From Sphingobacterium sp. (GTDB taxonomy: Bacteria > Bacteroidota > Bacteroidia > Sphingobacteriales > Sphingobacteriaceae): 64,000 bases of DNA. The stretch is from NCBI GenBank assembly GCA_031253985.1, contig JAIRVH010000109.1:1-64000 (forward strand), in the 5' to 3' direction. A program made the position numbers and the translations under genes. The notes below the pieces were generated by a model that worked only from the letters and a program-made list of their open reading frames with translations, had not been told where the DNA came from and made no database searches. Below, one piece after another: positions 17,379-26,732 of this stretch; the stretch's first letter is position 1, and each line of letters starts with the position of its first letter.

Positions 17379-17762
17379 TTACTGGTTTTCTTTAAACGGA
17401 TTTACACTAATCTCGATCATTAGATTTTCAAAATAGAAATAAAATCCAAACGTATTTCTGATAAGCTTAGGTTCTGTTTCAAATTTTAAGCCTTCTTCCT
17501 GCCCGAGTTTTCTGTATATATTCCAAACAGATTCTTGATCTTGCTGGTAAAATCCTATGTGGAAATTTTCAGGATATTCCGGTAGCTTTTCTTTTTTATT
17601 CAATACCTGTCCCCAGATCACCAACGCAAAATTTTCGTTGTTTTCAAGCACCGCCATCTTACTCTTTCGGTTAACTATTAGATTAAAACCGAAACAATGT
17701 GCAAATAAATACACCGCTCTGTCAACATCTTTGACAACCAGATTGATATGATTTAAAACCAT
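17379..17762 (-). CDS. VOC (glyoxalase/bleomycin-resistance fold) protein
   Basis: 127 residues starting MVLNHINLVVKDVDRAVYLF, with the paired beta-alpha-beta-beta-beta units of the vicinal oxygen chelate fold. Likely metal ligands include His5 and the C-terminal Glu in LMIEISVNPF. Substrate is unknown; such small single-domain members include fosfomycin- or bleomycin-binding proteins and dioxygenases. It lies 27 bp downstream of an AraC gene on the same strand, so the two probably form an operon. Confidence 0.85.
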   Translation of the reverse strand: MVLNHINLVVKDVDRAVYLFAHCFGFNLIVNRKSKMAVLENNENFALVIWGQVLNKKEKLPEYPENFHIGFYQQDQESVWNIYRKLGQEEGLKFETEPKLIRNTFGFYFYFENLMIEISVNPFKENQ

Positions 17763-17789
17763 TTTATAATATATTTTTATAAGACAAAA

Positions 17790-18560
17790 TTAGGTTTCAG
17801 ACATCAGGATCAATTGGATAAATCGGTCATTTTCGTTTTTACTTAAGATCGTGGGGTTTACTCCAGCAAATTTCTTCACTTCCCTGATAAAATGGGACTG
17901 GTCGCCATAATTGAGTTCTGGGTAAAAATCACCCTTTTTCAATTGTTTCAATGAGTTTGAAAAACGAATGATGTTAAGATATGACTTTAATGATAATCCC
18001 AACCATTTATTAAAATAACGATTGATTTGTCGGGCGCTCCAAAAAATCCTCTGTGATAAATCTTCAACCTTAATCTCCCCCTTTGCTGAATAAATAATCT
18101 CAAACAATTTCTTCTTGCGGCCATCGATTTCCTTTTCTAGCTTCACAGCAATAATTTCGCAGGCTTTTCCATAAAACTGATCAAAGTTTTCCAGATCGCT
18201 TTTACAGACCCCCCAGTAATCGGAAGGAAGAATCTGTTTATTGTTTTTTAAATCAGCAAAAGACTGCTTAAAGAGATATTCGGCAGCTATCGGGTGAAAG
18301 CTTATGGCAAACATGGTCGATCTCGGGAATGGGGGCTTGCCAATTGGCCCGGTACAGATACCGGATATAAATATCTCAAAACTGTCATCTTCGCCAGCAA
18401 AAAGGAATAGATCTATTTTCCCGTCAGGAATGATGATACCTTCTCTTTTTTCTTCAGCATGATTTTTTACCATCCAGATACTTTCCACTATCCCTCTAAG
18501 TGGATTATCGGGTTTAACAGATAAATACTCTAATTGATTTATTTTTAAACTCATCTGCAC
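17790..18560 (-). CDS. AraC family regulator
   Basis: 256 residues. The N-terminal domain with SIWMVKNHAEEKREGIIIPD resembles the DUF6597-type sensor found in Bacteroidota regulators. The C-terminal HTH is at about 160-245 (QRIFWSARQINRYFNKWLGL; GDQSHFIREVKKFAGVNPT). It probably controls the VOC gene directly downstream. The effector is unknown. Confidence 0.85.
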   Translation of the reverse strand: MQMSLKINQLEYLSVKPDNPLRGIVESIWMVKNHAEEKREGIIIPDGKIDLFLFAGEDDSFEIFISGICTGPIGKPPFPRSTMFAISFHPIAAEYLFKQSFADLKNNKQILPSDYWGVCKSDLENFDQFYGKACEIIAVKLEKEIDGRKKKLFEIIYSAKGEIKVEDLSQRIFWSARQINRYFNKWLGLSLKSYLNIIRFSNSLKQLKKGDFYPELNYGDQSHFIREVKKFAGVNPTILSKNENDRFIQLILMSET

Positions 18561-18661
18561 TATCTTAATATTTACAAAATTATAGATTTAATACATTGTC
18601 GGTGCTTTATTTACGATCTTATAGAAACTTACTTGTCCTTAAATACATGTTGCAAGCAATT

Positions 18662-20251
18662 TCAATAAGGAATATTACGTTTCCTTAATTTCAAAACAAC
18701 ATATTGAATTTGAGGCAAGAGAATTAGGATAACAATAACGAAAATCACTCCCATTAACATCCAATCGTAATAATACCTCGTAGCACGGGCCAATACCTGA
18801 TGACTGATCATTTGATTGAAATAGCCTGTGGATACTGCTTTAGACTCATACATATCGTTGCCAGCATTTATGTATTGAGTTTGGATATCCAGTAAAGTAA
18901 GCGGTAATTGCGGATTTGTTTCTGTGAGTGCCTCCCGAACCTTTTCGCGAACCCCGGATTTTGTAAATAACTGAAGTTCGTTGTTAATTGCCAGACTTGC
19001 ACTAAAACCTGTGAATCTTGCTAATATGCCAACCAGCGAGGCGTTGAATGCAATTTTCGGAGGTGCTGACGAAGCGGTAAACGAAACAATCGGAATGAAT
19101 AAAACACCTGTCGACAGACCATAAATAAACATCGGCAGAATAAAATCGATTGTTTCACCCTGTACCGAAACAAATGCGATCATATAAGCATAATAAATCG
19201 CCATTATGCCAAAACCGGCAAGAATCATCCTTATCAAGTTGCAACCCACCAGGACCAATCGGGAAGTGACGAACGTACTCAGGATAGTTCCTAAAATTAC
19301 AGCCATCCATATCGGAATGGTATTCAGTGGATCGTTTCCGAGAATCACTTCCACATAACCATAGGTTAGGCCTGTACTTCCTTTAAAAATGTAGAACGTA
19401 ATAAGGAGGGATAACCCAAGAATAAAATTCTTTACCCTAAAGATCTGTAAATTGATCAATGGTCTTTTTAGTTTTGATTCTCTGATAATAAAGAGAAAAA
19501 AGATAACTAAAGCACCTAAACTAAGCATCAAAATTAATGGACTATCAAACCATCCCAGCTGCCGTCCATAGACAAGGATGTATCCCAATATCAAGATGAA
19601 AGACAAATAAAACAGATAACCTATCCAATCCACCTGATATAAGGGTATCTTTTTGGTAAACCTGGCTTTACTGCTCATTGTCAGTAAAACCACAAATGTT
19701 AGGATAGTGAGCATGACAATAAATCCGTAGAACAGCCAGTTGAAATCGAAGAAATGAATGACCACACTTGTATAGATGGAATAGAAAGGCACAGCTATTT
19801 GTATACTGCCGTAAAGAAGACTATAAGCTATCACGCGGGCACGTACAGACTGTAATCTCGGGAAAATGAGCTGTAATACAATTCCTGACATCAATGCACA
19901 GGTAATCCCCTGCAAAAACTGGCAAATAACAAACAGTGTCCAATCTTTAAAATGAAAGCAGATAACGGAACATATTGCATTAACGGCAAGGGCAATCAGT
20001 AGATATTTTCGGGGTGCAAAATATTTTACTATCCGAAAATCAAGTGCCAGGAAAGCCACCGTTGAACCATAGGTAACAACCATGCCATATTGTACATCGG
20101 TAGATTGTATACCGTAAAATCCCATCGTTGCGATCGGACTACCATAGAAAGCAAAGCAGAACAAACAGGTCATCAGAATGGCAAATATGACGATTCTCGC
20201 CACCCATTCAGACACCCAAGATTTAAAAATAGGTATTTTATGTGCTTGCAT
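18662..20251 (-). CDS. MFS efflux transporter, EmrB-like (DHA2-type)
   Basis: 529 residues, about 14 predicted membrane helices, with a long periplasmic segment before the last one. It starts 2 bp after the stop of the HlyD-type adaptor gene. The order outer-membrane channel, adaptor, MFS pump fits a tripartite EmrAB-TolC-like drug exporter, with this protein as the inner-membrane proton-driven pump. Substrates cannot be inferred. The motif RARVIAYSLLYGS near residue 140 fits the family. Confidence 0.85.
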   Translation of the reverse strand: MQAHKIPIFKSWVSEWVARIVIFAILMTCLFCFAFYGSPIATMGFYGIQSTDVQYGMVVTYGSTVAFLALDFRIVKYFAPRKYLLIALAVNAICSVICFHFKDWTLFVICQFLQGITCALMSGIVLQLIFPRLQSVRARVIAYSLLYGSIQIAVPFYSIYTSVVIHFFDFNWLFYGFIVMLTILTFVVLLTMSSKARFTKKIPLYQVDWIGYLFYLSFILILGYILVYGRQLGWFDSPLILMLSLGALVIFFLFIIRESKLKRPLINLQIFRVKNFILGLSLLITFYIFKGSTGLTYGYVEVILGNDPLNTIPIWMAVILGTILSTFVTSRLVLVGCNLIRMILAGFGIMAIYYAYMIAFVSVQGETIDFILPMFIYGLSTGVLFIPIVSFTASSAPPKIAFNASLVGILARFTGFSASLAINNELQLFTKSGVREKVREALTETNPQLPLTLLDIQTQYINAGNDMYESKAVSTGYFNQMISHQVLARATRYYYDWMLMGVIFVIVILILLPQIQYVVLKLRKRNIPY

Positions 20252-20253
20252 TA

Positions 20254-21300
20254 TTAATCCTTTAAAATGTAAACATTAGCATTCATGCCGGCAGAGAGGT
20301 TCGCTAATTTTTCGGGTGTATCGGTAAGCTTAATTCTAACAGGAATACGCTGTATGATTTTGACAAAATTACCTGTAGCATTATCTGGCGGAAGCAATGA
20401 ATAGCGGGATCCTGTGGTTGGCGAAAGGGACTCGATAATACCAGTGAATTTTTCATTTGGAAAAGCATCAACTTCAATGGATACCGCTTGCCCGATCTTG
20501 AAATTACTAGTCTGTGTTTCCTTAAAATTTGCCATCACCCATTTTTCCTCGGTATTGTTCACCAAAAAGGCCAATGTCTGCCCAGCTTGTATCAGTTGGC
20601 CTTCCTGAACGGTCTTTTTACCAATTTGTCCGTCAAAAGGCGCGGTGATAACCGTGTATCGAATGTCTAGTTCCTGTCTTTGAAGAAGTGTTTCCTTAAT
20701 TTTTATTTCCGCCTGTATTGCATTATGTTGAGCTCTAAAATCATTCAGCCTAGATTCCGCTACTTGTAGAGAAGCTTTAGCTTGATCATAATCTGACTTC
20801 GCAATGGATAGAGCAGCACTGATATTGTCGAATTTTTGCTGTGTAGTAGATTCATCCGCAAGTAGATTTTTATAGCGGTCAAATTCTTTTTGCTGCTGGT
20901 TCAATCTCACTGTAGCTCCTGCCAATTGTGCTTTTATGACTTCAATACTTTTAAGTTGGGTTTCCTCGTTTGCAGCCAATATGGGTAATTTAGCATGTGA
21001 ACTCAAGAGTTCTGCTGATGCAGCATCTTTTTTCAGTCCATACTCGTCCAATTCAATCACAACAAGTGTATCGCCTTTTTTTACCAGCTGATTGTCCTTG
21101 TAATATATTTTGCTGATATAGCCACCTACTTTTGCGTTTATGGGTGACAAGTAAGCATCTACCTGAGCATCATTAGTCTGTTCGTAGCGATATCCTTTTA
21201 AGAAATAGATAGCTCCCCAAATAATGATTCCTGCAAATAATGCAATTCCCAACCATTTTGTTAGGCTGACAATAATTTTATCTGTTTTATTTTTATTCAT
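20254..21300 (-). CDS. HlyD/EmrA-type periplasmic adaptor
   Basis: 348 residues. One N-terminal membrane helix (LGIALFAGIIIWGAIYFLKG, about 15-34) is followed by the biotinyl-lipoyl-like block AKVGGYISKIYYKDNQLVKK and a long coiled coil at about 95-200. The second lipoyl half with ITAPFDGQIGKKTVQEGQ and a beta-barrel follow. It bridges the MFS pump to the TolC channel. The gene is 10 bp from tolC-like and 2 bp from the MFS gene. Confidence 0.9.
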   Translation of the reverse strand: MNKNKTDKIIVSLTKWLGIALFAGIIIWGAIYFLKGYRYEQTNDAQVDAYLSPINAKVGGYISKIYYKDNQLVKKGDTLVVIELDEYGLKKDAASAELLSSHAKLPILAANEETQLKSIEVIKAQLAGATVRLNQQQKEFDRYKNLLADESTTQQKFDNISAALSIAKSDYDQAKASLQVAESRLNDFRAQHNAIQAEIKIKETLLQRQELDIRYTVITAPFDGQIGKKTVQEGQLIQAGQTLAFLVNNTEEKWVMANFKETQTSNFKIGQAVSIEVDAFPNEKFTGIIESLSPTTGSRYSLLPPDNATGNFVKIIQRIPVRIKLTDTPEKLANLSAGMNANVYILKD

Positions 21301-21310
21301 GATATTTGTA

Positions 21311-22645
21311 TTAGAGAATTCCTACGATTGCCAATAATCTGATATGGGTTATTTTTACGTTCGTCCGTGCTGTTGTCAGATTAAATTTTGCTTCCAATAA
21401 AGCATTTTCTGCATCCAAAAGATCCGTCAATAACGATTCCTGATTTAAATAGCTGCTTCTGATAACACGAACGGTTTCAGTGGTTCTGATAATATTCTTC
21501 TCTGCCGTTTCCACGCTCTCCAAAGCCTGTTGTTGCTGCAAATACGCTTCTTTCACCTGCAGAGAGATTTCGTCCTTCTTGATTTGTGCTTTTTCGTTAG
21601 CTTGACTGCTGCCGACTTGAGCATGAGCAATTATATGTTTGCTTTTGTACAAATTATCTATAGAATACTGTAGTTTAATTCCGGTCTGACCAAATCCCCA
21701 CAAATGATTGGAATATGGATAAAAGGAAATCTGAGGATAGTTGTAATTATAGTTAGAATACAATGAAACTTTGGGCAATAGCGTAGCTTTCATTTGTTTT
21801 ACGTTCAGTTCGCTCCATTTGATATCGCTATTGACCATTTTATACGCTGGTGAATTATTAAAAGCGATGTCTAAATAATCATTGTAGTCACCATCTGTGA
21901 TAGCGTTCAATTCAACTATATGCTGGTATTTGATGACCAGCTCTGCATCATATTCACGTCCCATCAGTATATTGAGACGTTGTTTAGCTATTTCGATCTT
22001 TTTTCCAACATCAGAAAGACTAAGTTCCAGTTGAGACAATATCATTGACGTTCTTAGTACATCACTCTTTAATACGGTACCGTTTTTATGCAGACTTTCT
22101 ATCAATCTCAATTGCTTTCTTTCTGCTTCGATCTCTGTATGAAGAAAATCATAGAAATGCAAAAATTTGTATAAATCAAAATAGGCAACTGCAGCATTAT
22201 ATTTTACACTATGCTTTTGCAGATCCACTTCATATTGTTTTCGCGTCTCTTCTTCCTTTTTCATGTCGATGTTTCGTTTGTCTTTACCACCATTGTAAAG
22301 ATTGAAATTCAAGTTATAGCCTACTCCGTACCCATAGCCTTTTACAGGTACATCCTGTGGAGAAGAGAATAACCCATTGTCGTAAATCAGAAATTTGGAA
22401 TTGAGTTTTGCATCTCCACCTAGAGAAAATTCTGGTAACAACCGATCTTTGGCTTCCAATATTTCAATTTTACTTTGCTGAAGATTTAGGCCAGATAGTT
22501 TCAGCTGTCGATTATTCATTTCAGCAGCTTTCCATATTTCTTCCAAGCTTAAGGGTTCGAATTTTTCTGTATGCTGAGCATAAATAAAGGGTGCAAATAA
22601 CAGCAACAATATGCTCAAAACAGGAACTGTTTTATATTGTTTCAT
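21311..22645 (-). CDS. TolC family outer-membrane channel protein
   Basis: 444 residues with a signal peptide (MKQYKTVPVLSILLLLFAPF, cleavage near residue 23). Two OEP-type repeats are seen, with long helices containing LQQSKIEILEAKDRLLPEFS and a related element at about 265-290. It forms the outer-membrane exit duct of the adaptor-MFS system encoded downstream. Its ATG overlaps the last 14 bp of the 86-codon gene before it, which suggests coupled translation. Confidence 0.88.
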   Translation of the reverse strand: MKQYKTVPVLSILLLLFAPFIYAQHTEKFEPLSLEEIWKAAEMNNRQLKLSGLNLQQSKIEILEAKDRLLPEFSLGGDAKLNSKFLIYDNGLFSSPQDVPVKGYGYGVGYNLNFNLYNGGKDKRNIDMKKEEETRKQYEVDLQKHSVKYNAAVAYFDLYKFLHFYDFLHTEIEAERKQLRLIESLHKNGTVLKSDVLRTSMILSQLELSLSDVGKKIEIAKQRLNILMGREYDAELVIKYQHIVELNAITDGDYNDYLDIAFNNSPAYKMVNSDIKWSELNVKQMKATLLPKVSLYSNYNYNYPQISFYPYSNHLWGFGQTGIKLQYSIDNLYKSKHIIAHAQVGSSQANEKAQIKKDEISLQVKEAYLQQQQALESVETAEKNIIRTTETVRVIRSSYLNQESLLTDLLDAENALLEAKFNLTTARTNVKITHIRLLAIVGIL

Positions 22646-22892
22646 TAGTTTTGTTTTTATAAACGATTGGTTTCTTACTATTTTCTAACCATTGTTTTAG
22701 CATCTTTTTCAACTCATCAAAAGCAAAGCTCAAATCTATCATTGGCATAAAAGGACTGGAATAGATATAAGCCAGCCAGTAGATGTTGGCTCTATCAATT
22801 TCCTGGTCTGAACGAGGGAATTTATCTTCAGATTTTTCGACCTGTCTTTCAAGTGCACAATCTTTGTCGGGTTTTATGATTTTATGTTTCAT
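22632..22892 (-). CDS. Small protein leading the efflux operon
   Basis: 86 residues, no signal peptide, with the middle segment IYWLAYIYSSPFMPMIDLSF and a basic C-terminus. Its 3' end overlaps the TolC-type gene by 14 bp, and it is the first gene of the operon. No family is recognised. A regulatory or coupling role is possible but is not shown by the sequence. Confidence 0.6.
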   Translation of the reverse strand: MKHKIIKPDKDCALERQVEKSEDKFPRSDQEIDRANIYWLAYIYSSPFMPMIDLSFAFDELKKMLKQWLENSKKPIVYKNKTNETI

Positions 22893-22971
22893 AGTGATTC
22901 TACGATTATTAACACAGCAAAACTATTCAAGTCACCAAGCTATCTTTATATATAATTAGCCTAATATTTGC

Positions 22972-22979
22972 TATATTTG
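22972..22979 (+). promoter_or_regulatory. Bacteroidota -7 element TATATTTG, near-leaderless
   Basis: TATATTTG matches TAnnTTTG exactly and ends six bases before the ATG at 22985 of the AraC gene. A transcript from it would have almost no leader. No clear -33 TTTG is visible. Confidence 0.5.
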
Positions 22980-22984
22980 GCCAC

Positions 22985-23773
22985 ATGGAAGCTCTTGGCC
23001 AATTAATCAATATTGTCGATCAAAATCCCGATTCCATTCTCGTGATGCGACAGCAAACTGAGCAACGATTGCCTGCCCATCAACACGATAAGGCTCAGTT
23101 ATTATTAGTTTATGGAGGAATCGCTTATTTACAGACAGACACAAAAGATTTCTATATTCCGTCTAATCATTACATATGGATACCCAAAAATTATCCTCAC
23201 AACCTCATGTTTAATACACGGGATCTATCTATTATCAATGTCTATTTTCCAAACAAAAAAGCAGATAGTTTTTATGATGAACTGGGTATTTATCCTGTAA
23301 GTAAACTTCTGGCAGAAATGCTCTCCTTTAGCGAGAAATGGCAAGGTGATTATTTTAAAGGTTCATGGGAATTTGAATTTTTACTAACGCTTAAAGGCGT
23401 GTTATCAAAGGAAAATCTCAAAAAATTCTCCATTCAACTTCCTACGACAGACGACCAAAGGCTCAATGTTCTCATTGAGAATTTTAGAAATAGGTTAAAT
23501 GAAGATCTAAACTTAGATACTGTTGCTCGACAATCGGGAATGAGCGTGAGAAGCCTGACCAGATTATTTCAAACTAAACTGCACATCACTTTTGTTCAAT
23601 ACTTAAAAATGCTTCGCATTATCAGGGCGATGGAATTGATTAAAGATACAGATTTGAATATGACAGAGATAGCCTATGAGATTGGATATTCGAATATATC
23701 GGCATTTAGTAACAATTTTCATCAACTGACCAATATGAGACCAACACAATTTAAAGAAATGTCAGGGAGCTAA
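22985..23773 (+). CDS. AraC family regulator of the divergent efflux operon
   Basis: 262 residues. The N-terminal cupin contains HQHDKAQLLLVYGG and IWIPKNYPHNLMF, so ligand binding through the His-rich face is likely. The HTH spans about 165-258 (NLDTVARQSGMSVRSLTRLF; NMTEIAYEIGYSNISAFSNN). It is divergent from the EmrAB-TolC-type operon, 92 bp away, and is the obvious candidate regulator. Confidence 0.88.
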   Translation: MEALGQLINIVDQNPDSILVMRQQTEQRLPAHQHDKAQLLLVYGGIAYLQTDTKDFYIPSNHYIWIPKNYPHNLMFNTRDLSIINVYFPNKKADSFYDELGIYPVSKLLAEMLSFSEKWQGDYFKGSWEFEFLLTLKGVLSKENLKKFSIQLPTTDDQRLNVLIENFRNRLNEDLNLDTVARQSGMSVRSLTRLFQTKLHITFVQYLKMLRIIRAMELIKDTDLNMTEIAYEIGYSNISAFSNNFHQLTNMRPTQFKEMSGS

Positions 23774-23780
23774 TGTTTTC

Positions 23781-24128
23781 CTAGTATCCGGCTCCACTTT
23801 TTCTGTTTGGATCCAAAATGTCTTCAAATAATCTTCCAAAATAGGATAAATTGCTTAATCCTAACTGATAAGTGGTTTCAGATACCGATAAATTTACTTC
23901 ACGTAACAATCTTGCCGCCTCTTGCATATGTAAATGCTGATGATAAGGATAAATTCTCCAAGCTTTTGTAAATTCTTGCTTTTCGCTAACCTCTTCGGCG
24001 GAAACCATTTCTTTGGCAAATCCACCAACAAAATTGTCCCAGGTGAAGAACTTCTGTTCCATTTTTCTTTGAGCGTGGACCGTTAAGATTGTGAGTAAAA
24101 GTAATAGTGTCAATATCTTATTTCTCAT
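23781..24128 (-). pseudogene. Chimeric frame: signal peptide fused to an AraC HTH tail
   Basis: 115 codons. Residues 1-19 form a clear signal peptide (MRNKILTLLLLLTILTVHAQ) followed by about 40 residues like the start of an exported protein. From about residue 68 it becomes an AraC second HTH (MQEAARLLREVNLSVSETTY, then QLGLSNLSYFGRLFEDIL). An exported DNA-binding tail makes no sense, so this is best read as a deletion fusion of two unrelated genes. The frame is intact, so a product could still be made. Confidence 0.65.
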
Positions 24129-24247
24129 TTGTACTTTTTAATGGGCAAGGTTAATAACCAAGTCTAGTATACATTATTTATACTGAATTAATAAAGATTT
24201 TGCAAGGTGCATTTTTAGTTTGAAAAAATTAATTGAGAAATTCTTAG

Positions 24248-24281
24248 TTTGCGTTTTTTACCAAACTTTTGCATATTTTTG
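24248..24281 (+). promoter_or_regulatory. Candidate promoter for the 240-residue membrane protein
   Basis: TTTG at 24248-24251 and TATTTTTG at 24274-24281 match the Bacteroidota -33 and -7 elements, with a 22-bp spacer, slightly long. It lies inside a longer TTG-initiated frame, which supports the ATG at 24334 as the true start. Confidence 0.4.
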
Positions 24282-24333
24282 TATCAGCACCAATACGCAA
24301 AGAAATCACCTCTATATTAACTTAAGCTGTAAA

Positions 24334-25056
24334 ATGCAAGACGAGATTATTAAGCACACGAAGAAAATTTACAAAACCGCAAAAGAGCCAAAACATAGTC
24401 TTACTGAAAAATTGAAAGAAATTTCCATTGAGATTTTTATTATTGTTTTTGCAGTATCACTTTCCATATGGCTTCACGGTTGGAGTGAACATCGCCATGA
24501 ACAACAAGAAGTAAGAGAGTTTTTGGAAGACCTAAAAGTTGATTTAGAAAAAGACGTCAAAGACCTAGAACAACAAAATTCTTACCTTGCCAATACATCC
24601 AAAGGTTGTAAATTTTATGGGGATCTAAATCAACAAAAAATCGACAGCTTGGCTAAAGTTGACCCAGATGAACGTATCAAAATGAATCTTAATCCTATTT
24701 TCAAGATTAGAAATACAGGAAATTATGAAGGATTTCGTTCTAGCGGCAAAATTGGTTTGATCAAAGACCGAAAATTAAAAACTGGAATTTTGGAATATTA
24801 TCAAACAGCAGTTCCATCAAAAGACGATTGGCAAGCCTATTACAACTCACTCGTTTTTAAGCTTGCAGATGAATTAGTAGCTATTCCGAATGCAAACACA
24901 AATCCCGACATTATTTACAAAGCAATTAATGCTTCCCCAAAAGTAAAAGGAATACTGTCAAATGCTGCATCTCAAGCAGATATGATTATTCAATTAAATG
25001 AAAACGTAATCAAATCTGCCAAAGAAATCATTAAAGAGATTGAACATAATAGCTAA
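24334..25056 (+). CDS. DUF6090-like single-pass membrane protein
   Basis: 240 residues from ATG 24334. One membrane helix (ISIEIFIIVFAVSLSIWLHG, about 31-50) is followed by a helical, coiled-coil-prone soluble region (REFLEDLKVDLEKDVKDLEQ). This layout matches DUF6090-type proteins, which are widespread in Bacteroidota and uncharacterised. A longer start at 24220 is rejected because its extra residues are poor and a promoter lies within. A strong hairpin terminator follows at 25096. Confidence 0.7.
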   Translation: MQDEIIKHTKKIYKTAKEPKHSLTEKLKEISIEIFIIVFAVSLSIWLHGWSEHRHEQQEVREFLEDLKVDLEKDVKDLEQQNSYLANTSKGCKFYGDLNQQKIDSLAKVDPDERIKMNLNPIFKIRNTGNYEGFRSSGKIGLIKDRKLKTGILEYYQTAVPSKDDWQAYYNSLVFKLADELVAIPNANTNPDIIYKAINASPKVKGILSNAASQADMIIQLNENVIKSAKEIIKEIEHNS

Positions 25057-25497
25057 TAAAAACAACTGTTAACCACAGCTAATCCTATTTTTACGAAAAG
25101 CCTGCGTTCAAAAAATTTTAAACGCAGGCTTTTTGGTTTTAAAGAACATTTCATTCTTGTATAACTTAACAGGTGAGCTTTTTCGCAAGCTTTAATTGCG
25201 GGTAATAAATTGGTCAGCGTAAGATAGTATCTGTCAATAATTTTATCCTGTGGCCCACCATGGCCGCCTTTCTCTTTTCTGATTTCAACACGGGAAATAT
25301 TAATCCGTAGATCATCTAAGCAAACAAAATAAAGATAGGTCCTAAATTTTCTTTCACATGGCTTCTTTAATTTCTCCCAATTTAGATAGGTCACTCATTA
25401 CTGTCTCAAATGAATAACTATTACCATTTTCGAGTAACTGATACATTATAAAAGAGTTAATAAGTGAAGCTTCGTTTGTTTCCGTTTCTACCGGCAT
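25053..25497 (-). pseudogene. Zeta-toxin-like P-loop kinase remnant
   Basis: On the minus strand, ATG 25497 starts a frame with SLINSFIMYQLLENGNSYSF and ETVMSDLSKLGEIKEAM before a TGA. A shifted frame continues as RTYLYFVCLDDLRINISRVE, KGGHGGPQDKIIDRYYLTL and NLLPAIKACEKAHLL. These are the middle and C-terminal blocks of zeta-toxin-like ATPases (FETVMS; RVExRxxxGGHxVPxxKIxxRY). The N-terminal Walker A region is missing and there is a frameshift. The 3' end runs into a terminator. It is clearly nonfunctional. Confidence 0.75.
25096..25133. terminator. Bidirectional terminator
   Basis: AAAAGCCTGCGTT (25096-25108) pairs perfectly with AACGCAGGCTTTT (25121-25133) around a 12-nt loop, giving a T-run on the plus strand. 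It closes the 24334-25056 gene and faces the zeta-like remnant. Confidence 0.85.
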
Positions 25498-26051
25498 ATA
25501 CTCTTAACTTTTTGGCTCTAGGCATAAAGCAGCACTACTGAATACATAGAAGCCATCGGTTGCCCGCTCTACATGCCTATTTGGATTTTAACAAAAATAT
25601 AGATATCACCATTTTAGGGCTGATTCCTGAGGTATATTACATAGCATATAATGTTTTGATAGGTCATCTTATCAAGGAAATCCCGCTTCCATAAATTAGA
25701 AAACTCTATTGAGCTCAAATGAAATCAACGGAAGTATATCGAATAATCAGAAAATTGATAACATCGTTATGAATTCCAGTTATATCTGCTTTGTATATTT
25801 TGACCAAACAGATGTCAAAAATATACCTACAACAAGGATAAAGTTCAGGTTATCAAATCTGCTTTACAAAGCAAGAAAGCACAGAAAATTTTCAACAATC
25901 GAAAAGCGGCTGCACACGTTTAAGGGTTCACTGGGCAAACACGGGAGAGAAAGCTATTTTGGATTATTTATTATAAAATCTTCAAAGAATATCAAATGTT
26001 TTTCTTCGATATTTATAGGTTAATAGAAATTTTCAATATAAAACTAAAAAT
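25498..26051. other. Gene-poor gap
   Basis: No intact gene. A plus-strand segment around 25575-25690 reads LHAYLDFNKNIDITILGLIP without a start and is not recognised. The 104-codon plus frame at 25709-26023 is poor in composition and is not called. The stretch is probably debris. Confidence 0.3.
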
Positions 26052-26612
26052 ATGAATACTGAATTTTCAGACGCATTGATTCAATTGGCTAGAAGAGATC
26101 TTGAAGTAAGAGAAAGATTATCAAACGAAAATAAGCTCTCTAAAGGATACCATCCTGAAATGGAAAAAATACATAAAGAGAATGCTCAACACCTAAGACA
26201 GATGATTGAAATGATTGGATTTCCCACAATTTCAAAAGTTGGTCGGGAGGCGAGTGAGGCAGCCTGGCTTATTGTCCAACATTCCATATCAGATCCCGAC
26301 TTCATGAAAAGTTGTTACCAACTTATGTTTGAAAATCAGACAGACATCAATCTCAAGCAACTTGCCTTTTTGTTTGACAGGATTCAGTTTTTTCAGGGCA
26401 AACCACAGAAGTTTGGAACTCAATTAAACGCAGATGGAACTATCTATCCGGTTATTAAAAAAGATGAAATCAATGATCTGAGAAATAAGTATAATTTGCC
26501 AGAGCTTTCCTTGGAAGAAATCAATAATATACCACCGGTAGAAGATTTAGAATCGATTGAAAGCCAAAATCCGGAGTATATCAAATGGAGGCAGAAAGTT
26601 GGCTGGAAGTAA
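26052..26612 (+). CDS. DUF6624-like hypothetical protein
   Basis: 186 residues, no signal peptide. The N-terminal helices (LIQLARRDLEVRERLSNENK), the GFPTISKVGREASEAAWLIV block and the mid-region QLAFLFDRIQFFQGKPQKFG followed by YPVIKKDEIN are the DUF6624 pattern. These proteins are common in Bacteroidota, often single genes or next to signalling genes. Their function is unknown. Confidence 0.75.
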   Translation: MNTEFSDALIQLARRDLEVRERLSNENKLSKGYHPEMEKIHKENAQHLRQMIEMIGFPTISKVGREASEAAWLIVQHSISDPDFMKSCYQLMFENQTDINLKQLAFLFDRIQFFQGKPQKFGTQLNADGTIYPVIKKDEINDLRNKYNLPELSLEEINNIPPVEDLESIESQNPEYIKWRQKVGWK

Positions 26613-26732
26613 AGCCGCGTTGCTTTAAACGATGTCCAAAATAGGCAACCCGTATCCTGAAAGTTTGGCTTTGCACATGCCAACTTTAAATTTGTAACAG
26701 TATAAGTAAAATAAATATCTCACAGAAATTAC

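Noticed and set aside
25709..26023. 104-codon plus frame
   Set aside because: No domain, poor composition; the region looks like debris.
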